Of a stretch of 22,647 bases of DNA, positions 14,516 to 20,361 are shown one piece after another. Made by a program: the position numbers and the translations under genes. The notes beneath the pieces were generated by a model. It was given only the letters and a program-made list of their open reading frames with translations. It was not told the origin of the DNA and searched no databases. This DNA is from Acidovorax delafieldii. Lineage in GTDB: Bacteria; Pseudomonadota; Gammaproteobacteria; Burkholderiales; Burkholderiaceae_C. Location of the stretch: assembly GCA_002377855.1 (NCBI GenBank), contig DFQQ01000007.1:11880-34526 (forward strand). Reading direction: 5' to 3'. Positions within the stretch are counted from its first letter, which is position 1. Each line of letters begins with the position of its first letter.

Positions 14516-14612
14516 GGCGAAAATTGTGCCTTATCTGTTGCCAAGCGCCTTGATGCAGCGCGCAAGGCCCACATCCAAAGACCCTCTGATTCAAGCAACT
14601 AATTGCGAACTG

Positions 14613-14641
14613 TTGTAACTTTTTGTTCTTAATGCTAAATT
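14613..14641 (+). promoter_or_regulatory. Predicted sigma-70 promoter of the candidate small RNA
   Basis: TTGTAA (14613-14618) and TAAATT (14636-14641) are separated by exactly 17 bases in a locally AT-rich stretch. Each box matches four of six consensus bases. Transcription would begin near 14648-14650, right at the first hairpin. Confidence 0.5.
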
Positions 14642-14648
14642 TGATTCC

Positions 14649-14751
14649 AGGCAGCCCTCTGCCTCCCGCTTTTTCCTCCCTGAGCGGGGCCTTCAGGATG
14701 CTCCACGCATCCAAGGCTTCTCAGCCCGGCCGTGGTGCCGGGCTTTTTTTT
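14649..14751 (+). ncRNA. Candidate small RNA with four hairpins and an anti-Shine-Dalgarno loop
   Basis: Directly downstream of a plausible promoter, about 103 bases fold into four consecutive hairpins with hardly any spacer. H1 is AGGCAG/CTGCCT with a CCCT loop (14649-14664). H2 is CCCGCT/AGCGGG (14665-14688) with a 12-base loop TTTTCCTCCCTG. H3 is GCCTT-GGATG/CATCC-AAGGC with a two-base bulge (14689-14717). H4 is AGCCCGGC/GCCGGGCT followed by eight T (14723-14751), a strong intrinsic terminator. CCUCCC in an exposed loop is complementary to Shine-Dalgarno sequences, as in several trans-acting small RNAs of alpha- and gammaproteobacteria. No protein frame ends before this terminator on the plus strand, so it needs an RNA gene to explain it. 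An attenuated leader of hemJ is the alternative, but the 168-base gap to hemJ argues against it. Confidence 0.6.
14723..14751 (+). terminator. Intrinsic terminator of the candidate small RNA
   Basis: AGCCCGGC (14723-14730), loop CGTGGT, GCCGGGCT (14737-14744) and then an uninterrupted run of T to 14751. This is a textbook plus-strand terminator. Confidence 0.92.
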
Positions 14752-14906
14752 GCCCGCTGCAAAGGTGTGGATGATGATTGCCAGAGAGGGCTGCCCGCCC
14801 TTTGCGCCACGGGACAGGCACCGCTCCGCGACGATGCCCCGTCGCGCGCGGGCAAAGGCTGGCAGGGTCTTTGCTGCAGCCTTGTCCGGTCGCGCCCGGC
14901 AGGCGC

Positions 14907-14919
14907 TTAAACTGCGGCC
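14907..14919 (+). promoter_or_regulatory. Possible -10 element for a leaderless hemJ mRNA
   Basis: TTAAAC (14907-14912) lies seven bases before the hemJ ATG and no ribosome binding site is present between them. This spacing would put the transcript start at or next to the A of ATG. A convincing -35 box is not seen, so confidence is low. Confidence 0.35.
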
Positions 14920-15351
14920 ATGCTCTGGGTCAAAGCCTTTCACATCGTCTTCGTGGCCAGCTGGTTCGCCGGCCTTTTCTACCTGCCGCGCATCTTTGTC
15001 AATTTGGCAATGGTGGCGCCGGATTCCGTGGCTGAGCGTGAGCGCCTGCTGCTGATGGCCCGCAAGCTGTTGCGCTTCACCACCATCCTGGCATTGCCAG
15101 CGTTGGCCTTGGGCCTGTGGTTGTGGCTGGGCTACGGCATTGGGTTGCGCGGGCCCGGCAACGGCTGGATGCACGCCAAGCTCACCGTGGTGTTGCTGGT
15201 GCTGGGCTACCACCACGCCTGCAGCGTCATGCTGCGCAAGCTGGTCGCCGGCCAGAGCCATCGCAGCCATGTGTGGTACCGCTGGTTCAACGAGGTGCCT
15301 GTAGTGCTGCTGCTGATTGCCGTGGTGCTGGTGGTGGTCAAGCCCTTCTGA
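14920..15351 (+). CDS. hemJ: Protoporphyrinogen IX oxidase HemJ (UPF0093, CopD-like)
   Basis: A 143-residue membrane protein with four hydrophobic helices. The N-terminus WVKAFHIVFVASWFAGLFYL has the conserved His8 and the Trp/Ala/Gly pattern of HemJ. The segments HAKLTVVLLVLGYHH and FNEVPVVLLLIAVVLVVVKPF complete the family layout and its usual length of about 140-150. HemJ oxidises protoporphyrinogen IX to protoporphyrin IX at the inner membrane, the next-to-last step of haem synthesis, in bacteria lacking HemY or HemG. Databases often label these CopD family. Its place near hemB supports the haem role. The start lacks a ribosome site and may be leaderless. The VanZ-like gene follows after 21 bases, so the two are probably one transcript. 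Confidence 0.88.
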   Translation: MLWVKAFHIVFVASWFAGLFYLPRIFVNLAMVAPDSVAERERLLLMARKLLRFTTILALPALALGLWLWLGYGIGLRGPGNGWMHAKLTVVLLVLGYHHACSVMLRKLVAGQSHRSHVWYRWFNEVPVVLLLIAVVLVVVKPF

Positions 15352-15372
15352 CGGGGACGGAGGCCAGCGCAC

Positions 15373-16470
15373 TTGCACAAGACCTCAGCCTGGCCTCTGG
15401 CGGCTATTTATGCCGTTTTGATCGTTTTTGCCAGTCTTTTCCCATTCAGCGGCTGGCGAGCCCAGGGGCTGGAGCCGTGGATGTTCCTGGCGGCCCCGTT
15501 GCCCCCGCCTTATTGGACGGGTTTCGACGTCACATCCAATCTGCTCGGCTACGCGCCGCTGGGGTTTTTGCTGGCCCTGGCCTTGTTGCGAACAGGCTGG
15601 GCGCACGGGGCGGTGTGGGCGGCTGCGCTGGCTGGTGCGCTGCTGGCACTGTCGATGGAGTTCCTGCAGATCTACCTGCCCCGGCGCGTTCCCTCCAACC
15701 TGGACCTCGTCCTCAATGCCGCGGGTACGCTGCTGGGCGCCCTGCTGGCGGCGCTGCTGGAGCGCCTGGGCGCCATAGACCGCTGGAGCCTTTTCCGTGG
15801 CCGCTGGTTCGTGCCGGATGCGCGGGGGGCGCTGGTGCTGATGGCCCTGTGGCCCGCCGCCTTGCTGTTCCCCGCGGCCGTGCCATTTGGCTTGGGGCAG
15901 GTGCTGGAGCGGCTGGAGGCCGCGACCGAGCTTGCGCTGCTGGACACGCCTTTCATCGAATGGATGCCCACACGCGACGCGGTCCTTGAACCCCTCTCGC
16001 CCGGCGGCGAGGTGCTCTGCGTGATGCTGGGCTTGCTGGTGCCCTGCCTGCTGGGCTATTGCGTCATCCGCCACGTGGGGCGGCGCGCCGTGTATGCGTT
16101 CGGGTTGCTGGCCGTGGGCGTGGGTGCGACCGCGCTGTCGGCTGCGCTGAGCTGGGGCCCGGCACATGCATGGGGCTGGCTGGATGAGCCGGTGCGCGTG
16201 GGGGTATGGGCCGCAGCGGGCATGGCCGTGCTGCTGCTGCTTTTGCCGCGCCGCGCCAGTGCGGCGGTGCTGCTGGTGGCGCTGGTCTGGCATTTGGCGC
16301 TGCTGAACCAGGCGCCCACCAGCGTCTATTTCGCGCAGACCCTGCTGCAGTGGGAGCAAGGGCGGTTCATCCGCTTCTATGGTCTGGGCCAATGGGTGGG
16401 GTGGCTCTGGCCCTATGTGGCGCTGCTGTATGTGCTGGTGCGTGTCTCCCGCAGAGACACGCATCCCTAA
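15373..16470 (+). CDS. VanZ-like family membrane protein
   Basis: A 365-residue polytopic protein. The N-terminal VanZ-like domain has four helices and the conserved polar residues: Asp52 and Asn56 in DVTSNLLGYAPLGFLL, and Glu96, Gln99, Arg104, Asp111 and Asn115 in MEFLQIYLPRRVPSNLDLVLNAAG. VanZ of enterococci gives low-level teicoplanin resistance, but the broad family has no settled function. The C-terminal half adds about five more helices, making the protein about twice the size of minimal VanZ proteins, a form common in Burkholderiales. The start is a TTG at 15373 with GGACGGAGG about ten bases upstream; an ATG-only start would remove the first helix. It is spaced 21 bases from hemJ. Its final codons form a perfect hairpin, and its stop codon overlaps a promoter element of the next gene. 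Confidence 0.85.
   Translation: MHKTSAWPLAAIYAVLIVFASLFPFSGWRAQGLEPWMFLAAPLPPPYWTGFDVTSNLLGYAPLGFLLALALLRTGWAHGAVWAAALAGALLALSMEFLQIYLPRRVPSNLDLVLNAAGTLLGALLAALLERLGAIDRWSLFRGRWFVPDARGALVLMALWPAALLFPAAVPFGLGQVLERLEAATELALLDTPFIEWMPTRDAVLEPLSPGGEVLCVMLGLLVPCLLGYCVIRHVGRRAVYAFGLLAVGVGATALSAALSWGPAHAWGWLDEPVRVGVWAAAGMAVLLLLLPRRASAAVLLVALVWHLALLNQAPTSVYFAQTLLQWEQGRFIRFYGLGQWVGWLWPYVALLYVLVRVSRRDTHP
16441..16461. promoter_or_regulatory. Perfect 8-bp hairpin or operator at the ferredoxin promoter
   Basis: CGTGTCTC (16441-16448) and GAGACACG (16454-16461) enclose five bases. The dyad lies in the last codons of the VanZ-like gene, covers the -35 position of the predicted leaderless ferredoxin promoter and ends seven bases before its -10 box. 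It could be a regulator site or an RNA hairpin ending the upstream transcript. Confidence 0.6.
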
Positions 16471-16479
16471 AATACGCGC
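16468..16479 (+). promoter_or_regulatory. Predicted -10 box giving a leaderless ferredoxin mRNA
   Basis: TAAAAT (16468-16473) is followed by six bases and then the ATG at 16480. The TAA of the upstream stop forms part of the box. No ribosome binding site exists, so transcription probably begins at the A of ATG. The pattern TAAAAT-N6-ATG fits leaderless genes. Confidence 0.6.
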
Positions 16480-16839
16480 ATGAGCGAACCCACCCACTCC
16501 ACTTCTGCCGCGCAGAGCTACTACCAGCGCCACATCTTCTTCTGCCTGAACGAGCGCACCAACGGCGAAGACAGCTGTGCGCGTCACAACGCCCAGGCCG
16601 GGTTTGACCACTGCAAGGCGCAGGTGAAGGCGGCTGGCCTGGCCGGCGCCGGCAAGGTGCGCGTGAACAAGGCGGGCTGCCTGGACCGGTGCGCTGCGGG
16701 CCCCGTGGCCGTGGTCTACCCTGAGGGCACGTGGTACACCTTTGTGGACAACAGCGACATTGATGAGATCGTCGAGTCGCACCTCAAAAATGGCCAGGTG
16801 GTGGAACGTCTTCTGGTGCCGCCCGAAGTGGGCCGCTGA
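16480..16839 (+). CDS. Thioredoxin-like [2Fe-2S] ferredoxin
   Basis: A 119-residue protein of the thioredoxin-like ferredoxin family. The four cluster ligands fit the pattern C-X10-C-X33-C-X3-C at Cys22 (FFCLNER), Cys33 (DSCARHN), Cys67 and Cys71 (AGCLDRCAAGP). Such proteins carry one [2Fe-2S] cluster and resemble the electron-transfer domain of NADH dehydrogenase subunit NuoE; the physiological partner of free-standing members is usually unknown. A fifth Cys (45) is not a predicted ligand. The mRNA is probably leaderless, starting from TAAAAT just upstream, and a perfect dyad overlaps its -35 region. It is followed by a REP-bearing intergenic stretch, so it likely ends its own short transcript. 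Confidence 0.93.
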   Translation: MSEPTHSTSAAQSYYQRHIFFCLNERTNGEDSCARHNAQAGFDHCKAQVKAAGLAGAGKVRVNKAGCLDRCAAGPVAVVYPEGTWYTFVDNSDIDEIVESHLKNGQVVERLLVPPEVGR

Positions 16840-16858
16840 CCCCAGGTTTTTGTTCAAA

Positions 16859-17013
16859 TCGCCTGATTGGTTACCTGTCTCAGATACCACTCCATCCGTT
16901 CGGGCTGAGCCCGTCGAAGCCAAGGCTTGCCGCGTGCGTGCAAGGCTTCGACAGGCTCAGCCCGAACGGGTGGAGCAGGAAAAGCGTCTGAGGTAGGTCG
17001 CTAATCAGGTCAA
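16859..17013. repeat. Nested palindromic REP element
   Basis: Two 30-base REP arms in inverted orientation (16892-16921 and 16944-16973) match at 28 of 30 positions. Outside them, a second imperfect inverted repeat spans about 24 bases per side (CCTGATTGG...CTCAGA at 16862-16884 and TCTGAGGTAGG...ATCAGG at 16987-17009). The whole could fold into one long cruciform or RNA hairpin. It separates the ferredoxin and hydrolase genes. Confidence 0.8.
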
Positions 17014-17023
17014 ATCGGCATCT

Positions 17024-17066
17024 GGCGCTCTAAAAATAAGCGCGAGAAGCTATAAAAAGTATAGCA
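17024..17066 (-). repeat. Dispersed palindromic repeat, copy E
   Basis: GGCGCTCTAAAAATAAGCGC is followed by AGCTATAAAAAGTATAGCA. It ends three bases before the GTG start of the following hydrolase and contains TATAAA and TATAGC, which could act as a -10 element. Confidence 0.85.
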
Positions 17067-17069
17067 AAC

Positions 17070-17723
17070 GTGAACTCCCAGACTGAACGACTGACGTTGC
17101 AGGGCCCAGCCGGCACCATTGAAGCGGCGCGTGATAAGGCCAGCCTGCCGCAGGGTGGCGCGCCACGGGGCGTTGCCGTGATCGCGCACCCCCATCCGCT
17201 GTTCGGCGGCACGATGGACAACAAGGTGGTACAGACCTTGGCCCGTGCTTTTGTGCAGTGCGGCTGGACGGCGGTGCGGTTCAATTTTCGCGGTGTGGGC
17301 GCCACCGAGGGTGTGCACGATGAGGGCCGGGGTGAGCTGCAAGACCTGCTTTCCGTGGTCGAGCAGGTGGCCCCGGGCGGCGAGGGGGCTCAACCGCTCG
17401 CCTTGGCGGGTTTCTCGTTCGGCGCGTTTGTGACCAGTCATGCACTGGCCACCCTGTGGCCGCAACGGCACATCGATCGCGCCGTGTTGGTGGGCACTGC
17501 CGCCAGCCGCTTCACCGTGGCCCCCGTGCCGACAGATGCCCATCTGCGCACCCTGGTCGTGCATGGCGAGCAGGACGATACCGTGGCGTTGTCTGCCGTG
17601 ATGGACTGGGCCCGCCCCCAGATACTGCCTGTGACAGTCGTGCCGGGAGGCGGCCATTTCTTTCACGGACAATTGCCACTGCTCAAAAACCTCGTGGTCA
17701 GGCACCTGCAGTCGGTGGTTTAG
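17070..17723 (+). CDS. Alpha/beta hydrolase
   Basis: A 217-residue cytoplasmic alpha/beta hydrolase of the short type. The oxyanion-side motif HPHPLFGGTMDNKV is at residues 40-53, the nucleophile elbow GFSFGA has Ser116, and Asp170 (GEQDD) and His196 (GGHFF) complete the triad. Similar proteins of about 210 residues are widespread in Burkholderiales and often called alpha/beta hydrolase or CocE/NonD-like; the substrate is unknown. The start is a GTG directly behind dispersed repeat copy E. No ribosome site is visible, and the nearest in-frame ATG (Met49) would remove the HPHP motif, so the GTG is preferred. Transcription may begin inside the repeat. A GC-rich hairpin lies about 65 bases after the stop. 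Confidence 0.9.
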   Translation: MNSQTERLTLQGPAGTIEAARDKASLPQGGAPRGVAVIAHPHPLFGGTMDNKVVQTLARAFVQCGWTAVRFNFRGVGATEGVHDEGRGELQDLLSVVEQVAPGGEGAQPLALAGFSFGAFVTSHALATLWPQRHIDRAVLVGTAASRFTVAPVPTDAHLRTLVVHGEQDDTVALSAVMDWARPQILPVTVVPGGGHFFHGQLPLLKNLVVRHLQSVV

Positions 17724-17787
17724 AAGGGGGCTTTTGCCGCAAAGGCGGAACCTCCGCACCCCACCCGACTCAGCACCAAAGTCCTTC

Positions 17788-17807
17788 GCGGCAGCCTGCG
17801 CTGCCGC
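17788..17807 (+). terminator. GC-rich hairpin between the hydrolase and dac genes
   Basis: GCGGCAG (17788-17794) and CTGCCGC (17801-17807) form a perfect 7-bp stem with a six-base loop, followed by TTCCCATTCTTGT. The T-content is modest, so this is a weak intrinsic terminator at best. Confidence 0.45.
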
Positions 17808-17860
17808 TTCCCATTCTTGTCTCCATCCCATCAGCCGCTGGCTGCATCTTCTACTTCTCC

Positions 17861-19033
17861 ATGAAACGAATCCTGCCCGCCCTGCGATCCCTGGCAATAT
17901 TTGCCGCCGTTGCGCCCGCCGCTTTTGGTGCGCTGGCCCAGCAGGTACCCCAGCCCCCTGAAATCGCCGCACGCACCTACATGCTGGTGGATGTGACGGC
18001 CAACCAGGTGCTGGCGGCCAAAGACATTGACGCGCCGGTGGAGCAGGCGTCGCTGACCAAGCTGATGACGGGCTACCTGGTGTTTGATGCCCTGCGCGCC
18101 AAGAAAGTCACGCTCGACCAGAAGCTGCCGGTGAGCGTGCGCGCCTGGAAGATGCCCGGATCGCGCATGTTCATCGACCCCAAGATGCAGGTGTCAGTGG
18201 ACGACCTCCTCAAGGGCATGATCGTTCAGTCGGGCAACGACGCCACGGTGGCGCTGGCAGAAGGCGTGGGTGGCACCTACGAGAACTTCGTCAAGTTGAT
18301 GAACGACCAGGCCAAGGCCCTGGGCATGAGTGGCACCAGTTACAAGAACCCAGAAGGGCTGACCGAGCCGGGGCACGTGACCACGGCGCGCGACCTGAGT
18401 GTGCTCGCCAGTCGCTTGATAAAGGACTTCCCGGAGTACATGCACTACTACTCCACCAAGCAGTACAGCTACCCTGGCACGCCGCCTTCCAATGGCACCA
18501 ATCGCAACATGCTGCTCTTTCGTGACCCCACGGTGGACGGCCTGAAGACGGGTCACACCGCTGCCGCAGGCTATTGCCTGGTGGCCACTGCCAAGCGCGA
18601 CTTCCCGAACGTAGGGCAGCGCCGTCTGCTGTCCATCGTGCTGGGCGCCTCCAGCGAAAACGCGCGGGCCAACGAAAGCCAGAAACTGCTGAACTGGGGC
18701 TACACCGCATTCGATGCCGTCAAGCTCTTCGACGCGAACGCGCCCGTGGCCACGCCCAGCATCTGGAAGGGCAAGGAAAATACCCTGAAGATCGGCCGTC
18801 CTGAAGCCATTGTCGTGACAGTGCCATCGGGCAGTGCCGGCAAGATCAAGACGGAAATCTCCCGCCCCGACCCCCTCGTAGCGCCGTACACCCAGGGGCA
18901 AGCCGTTGGTTCTCTCAAGGTGGTGCTGGGCGAGCAAACCTTGGCCGAGGTGCCATTGGTTGCCCTGGAGGCGGTAGAGCAGGCCGGCGCCCTGGGGCGT
19001 GCCTGGGATGCCATCCGGCTGTGGATCAAGTGA
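17861..19033 (+). CDS. D-alanyl-D-alanine carboxypeptidase (PBP5/6 type)
   Basis: A 390-residue low-molecular-mass penicillin-binding protein that trims the terminal D-Ala from peptidoglycan pentapeptides in the periplasm. The signal peptide is at residues 1-27 (cleavage near GALAQ). The serine-peptidase motifs are complete: Ser64-x-x-Lys67 (SLTK), Ser124-Gly-Asn126 and Lys229-Thr-Gly231. A beta-rich PBP5 C-terminal domain (about 285-370) precedes an amphipathic tail (GRAWDAIRLWIK), which should anchor the enzyme to the inner membrane as in E. coli DacA/DacC. The ATG at 17861 begins a clear signal peptide; the frame open back to 17456 is a shadow of the hydrolase gene. No good ribosome site is seen. 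It precedes the str operon but is separated from it by a predicted promoter. Confidence 0.95.
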   Translation: MKRILPALRSLAIFAAVAPAAFGALAQQVPQPPEIAARTYMLVDVTANQVLAAKDIDAPVEQASLTKLMTGYLVFDALRAKKVTLDQKLPVSVRAWKMPGSRMFIDPKMQVSVDDLLKGMIVQSGNDATVALAEGVGGTYENFVKLMNDQAKALGMSGTSYKNPEGLTEPGHVTTARDLSVLASRLIKDFPEYMHYYSTKQYSYPGTPPSNGTNRNMLLFRDPTVDGLKTGHTAAAGYCLVATAKRDFPNVGQRRLLSIVLGASSENARANESQKLLNWGYTAFDAVKLFDANAPVATPSIWKGKENTLKIGRPEAIVVTVPSGSAGKIKTEISRPDPLVAPYTQGQAVGSLKVVLGEQTLAEVPLVALEAVEQAGALGRAWDAIRLWIK

Positions 19034-19084
19034 TGCCCGGCGGGCGGGGAATCCCGCTCGCGCTATGGCGAATCAGCATGGCGC

Positions 19085-19113
19085 TTGCCTGCACAGCGCC
19101 GGCCTGATACATT
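19085..19113 (+). promoter_or_regulatory. Predicted promoter of the str operon
   Basis: TTGCCT (19085-19090) and TACATT (19108-19113) are separated by 17 bases; each matches four of six consensus positions. The start would fall near 19120, giving a leader of about 70 bases before rpsL. Confidence 0.55.
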
Positions 19114-19122
19114 AGAAGGCTT

Positions 19123-19177
19123 TTCGGAATTTCCGAAGGGATTCACGTTTTCGCTTTCACGAAGCAAATTCACGTTT
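19123..19177. promoter_or_regulatory. Structured rpsL leader: palindrome and repeated TTCAC
   Basis: TTCGGAA (19123-19129) and TTCCGAA (19131-19137) form a perfect dyad around one base at the expected transcript start. Downstream, ATTCACGTTT occurs at 19141-19150 and 19168-19177, and TTCAC occurs three times (19142, 19156, 19169). This could be a regulatory leader; its effector is unknown. Confidence 0.4.
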
Positions 19178-19190
19178 AGGGACGTATTTC

Positions 19191-19568
19191 ATGCCAACCA
19201 TTAATCAACTGGTCCGTCAGGGGCGCGAGGTCGAAAAGACCAAGTCCAAGAGCCCTGCGATGGAAAACTCTCCACAGCGCCGTGGCGTGTGCACCCGTGT
19301 GTACACCACGACGCCTAAGAAGCCTAACTCCGCTCTGCGTAAGGTCGCCAAGGTGCGCCTGACCAACGGTTTTGAGGTGATCTCCTACATCGGCGGTGAA
19401 GGCCACAACCTGCAGGAACACAGCGTGGTGCTGGTTCGCGGCGGTCGTGTCAAGGACTTGCCTGGTGTGCGTTACCACATCGTGCGGGGTTCGCTCGACT
19501 TGCAAGGCGTGAAAGACCGCAAGCAATCGCGCTCCAAGTACGGCGCGAAGAAGCCAAAGGCCAAGTAA
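19191..19568 (+). CDS. rpsL: 30S ribosomal protein S12
   Basis: A 125-residue S12, which sits at the decoding centre of the small subunit and controls accuracy. The sequence is a full match to the family: MPTINQLVRQGR at the start, TTPKKPNSALRKVAKVRL in the middle and KDLPGVRYHIVRG near the end. Lys43 and Lys88, where changes cause streptomycin resistance or dependence, are wild type, so this copy should give a streptomycin-sensitive ribosome. The ribosome site is AGGGA about ten bases before the ATG. It is the first gene of the str operon (rpsL-rpsG-fusA-tuf) and has a predicted promoter and a structured leader of about 70 bases. Confidence 0.99.
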   Translation: MPTINQLVRQGREVEKTKSKSPAMENSPQRRGVCTRVYTTTPKKPNSALRKVAKVRLTNGFEVISYIGGEGHNLQEHSVVLVRGGRVKDLPGVRYHIVRGSLDLQGVKDRKQSRSKYGAKKPKAK

Positions 19569-19636
19569 GCCCTGGTTTTTTCGGTCAGAAGAATTTTCGG
19601 TGCTGTTTTCCGCGTGGCGCGGAGGTGCAGCGTAGT

Positions 19637-19715
19637 GACCCCAAACGCAGGTGTTCTGCGCGGGTCGAGTAAGTGGGAGTCCTTCATTGGCTCTCGCGGT
19701 GTCTGAAAAGACGCC
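19637..19715 (+). promoter_or_regulatory. Structured rpsL-rpsG intercistronic RNA, candidate S7 binding site
   Basis: The 173-base gap contains a nested hairpin, GACCC (19637-19641) with GGGTC (19662-19666) outside CGCAG/CTGCG (19646-19650 and 19656-19660). A second stem, GGTGTCT with AGACGCC around a GAAA loop (19698-19715), lies just before rpsG. In E. coli S7 represses its operon by binding the S12-S7 intercistronic region, so an equivalent is likely here. Confidence 0.5.
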
Positions 19716-19741
19716 AACTGAAGCAAAGATAGAGGTAAAAA

Positions 19742-20215
19742 ATGCCACGTCGTCGCGAAGTCCCCAAACGTGAAATCCTGCCGGATCCAAAGTTCGGCAA
19801 TGTAGAGCTGTCCAAATTCATGAACGTGATCATGGAAGGCGGCAAAAAGGCGGTTGCAGAGCGCATCATCTACGGTGCTCTGGAACTGATCGAGAAGAAG
19901 CACCCCGATAAGGACCCACTGGAAGCCTTCACTGTTGCCATCAACAACGTGAAGCCCATGGTGGAAGTGAAGTCCCGCCGCGTCGGTGGTGCCAACTACC
20001 AAGTGCCTGTCGAAGTGCGTCCTGTTCGTCGTCTGGCCCTGTCGATGCGCTGGATCAAGGAAGCCGCCCGCAAGCGTGGTGAAAAGTCGATGGCCCAGCG
20101 CCTGGCCAATGAACTGCTCGAGGCCACTGAAGGCCGTGGCGGCGCCATGAAGAAGCGTGACGAAGTTCACCGCATGGCCGAAGCCAACAAGGCGTTCAGC
20201 CACTTCCGTTTCTAA
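19742..20215 (+). CDS. rpsG: 30S ribosomal protein S7
   Basis: A 157-residue S7, a primary 16S rRNA-binding protein that nucleates assembly of the 30S head. Family landmarks are the start MPRRREVPKREILPDPK, the segment VKSRRVGGANYQVPVEVRP (about 77-95) and the C-terminal EVHRMAEANKAFSHFRF. The length is typical. The ribosome site AGAGGT lies five bases before the ATG. In E. coli S7 is also the operon's translational repressor, acting on the region between rpsL and rpsG, which here is long and strongly structured. fusA follows after 146 bases that include a long perfect hairpin. Confidence 0.99.
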   Translation: MPRRREVPKREILPDPKFGNVELSKFMNVIMEGGKKAVAERIIYGALELIEKKHPDKDPLEAFTVAINNVKPMVEVKSRRVGGANYQVPVEVRPVRRLALSMRWIKEAARKRGEKSMAQRLANELLEATEGRGGAMKKRDEVHRMAEANKAFSHFRF

Positions 20216-20240
20216 AAGCGGAATTGCCCTGATATAGGCC

Positions 20241-20271
20241 CAAGGCTGCCGGCGTTTTGCCTGCAGCCTTG
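20241..20271 (+). terminator. Strong hairpin between rpsG and fusA, attenuator candidate
   Basis: CAAGGCTGC (20241-20249) pairs with GCAGCCTTG (20263-20271). Inside, GGC/GCC continues the stem across one mismatch to a GTTTT loop. Only a weak T-rich tract (TGTTGATT) follows, so partial termination, RNA processing or mRNA stabilisation are all possible. Confidence 0.55.
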
Positions 20272-20361
20272 TGTTGATTCAGGCAGTCACAAAATTGACG
20301 GGCATTCTTGCCAGTATGGCTGCCCGACACCCTCCCCAATACGACCCATCAAGGATCCACC

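Larger units (their letters stand above)
14516..14919. other. hemB-hemJ intergenic region
   Basis: These 404 bases carry no protein gene I can support. They hold the hemB upstream region (minus), a candidate small RNA with promoter and terminator (about 14613-14751), and after it about 170 GC-rich bases leading to hemJ. Confidence 0.6.

Noticed and set aside
17456..17860. 135-residue N-terminal extension of the D-Ala-D-Ala carboxypeptidase
   Set aside because: It lies in another frame of the hydrolase gene, and a normal signal peptide begins at 17861.
19142..19173. TTCAC repeats as a second CreB tag
   Set aside because: The spacers are nine and eight bases, not the six required, so they do not fit the cre-tag.
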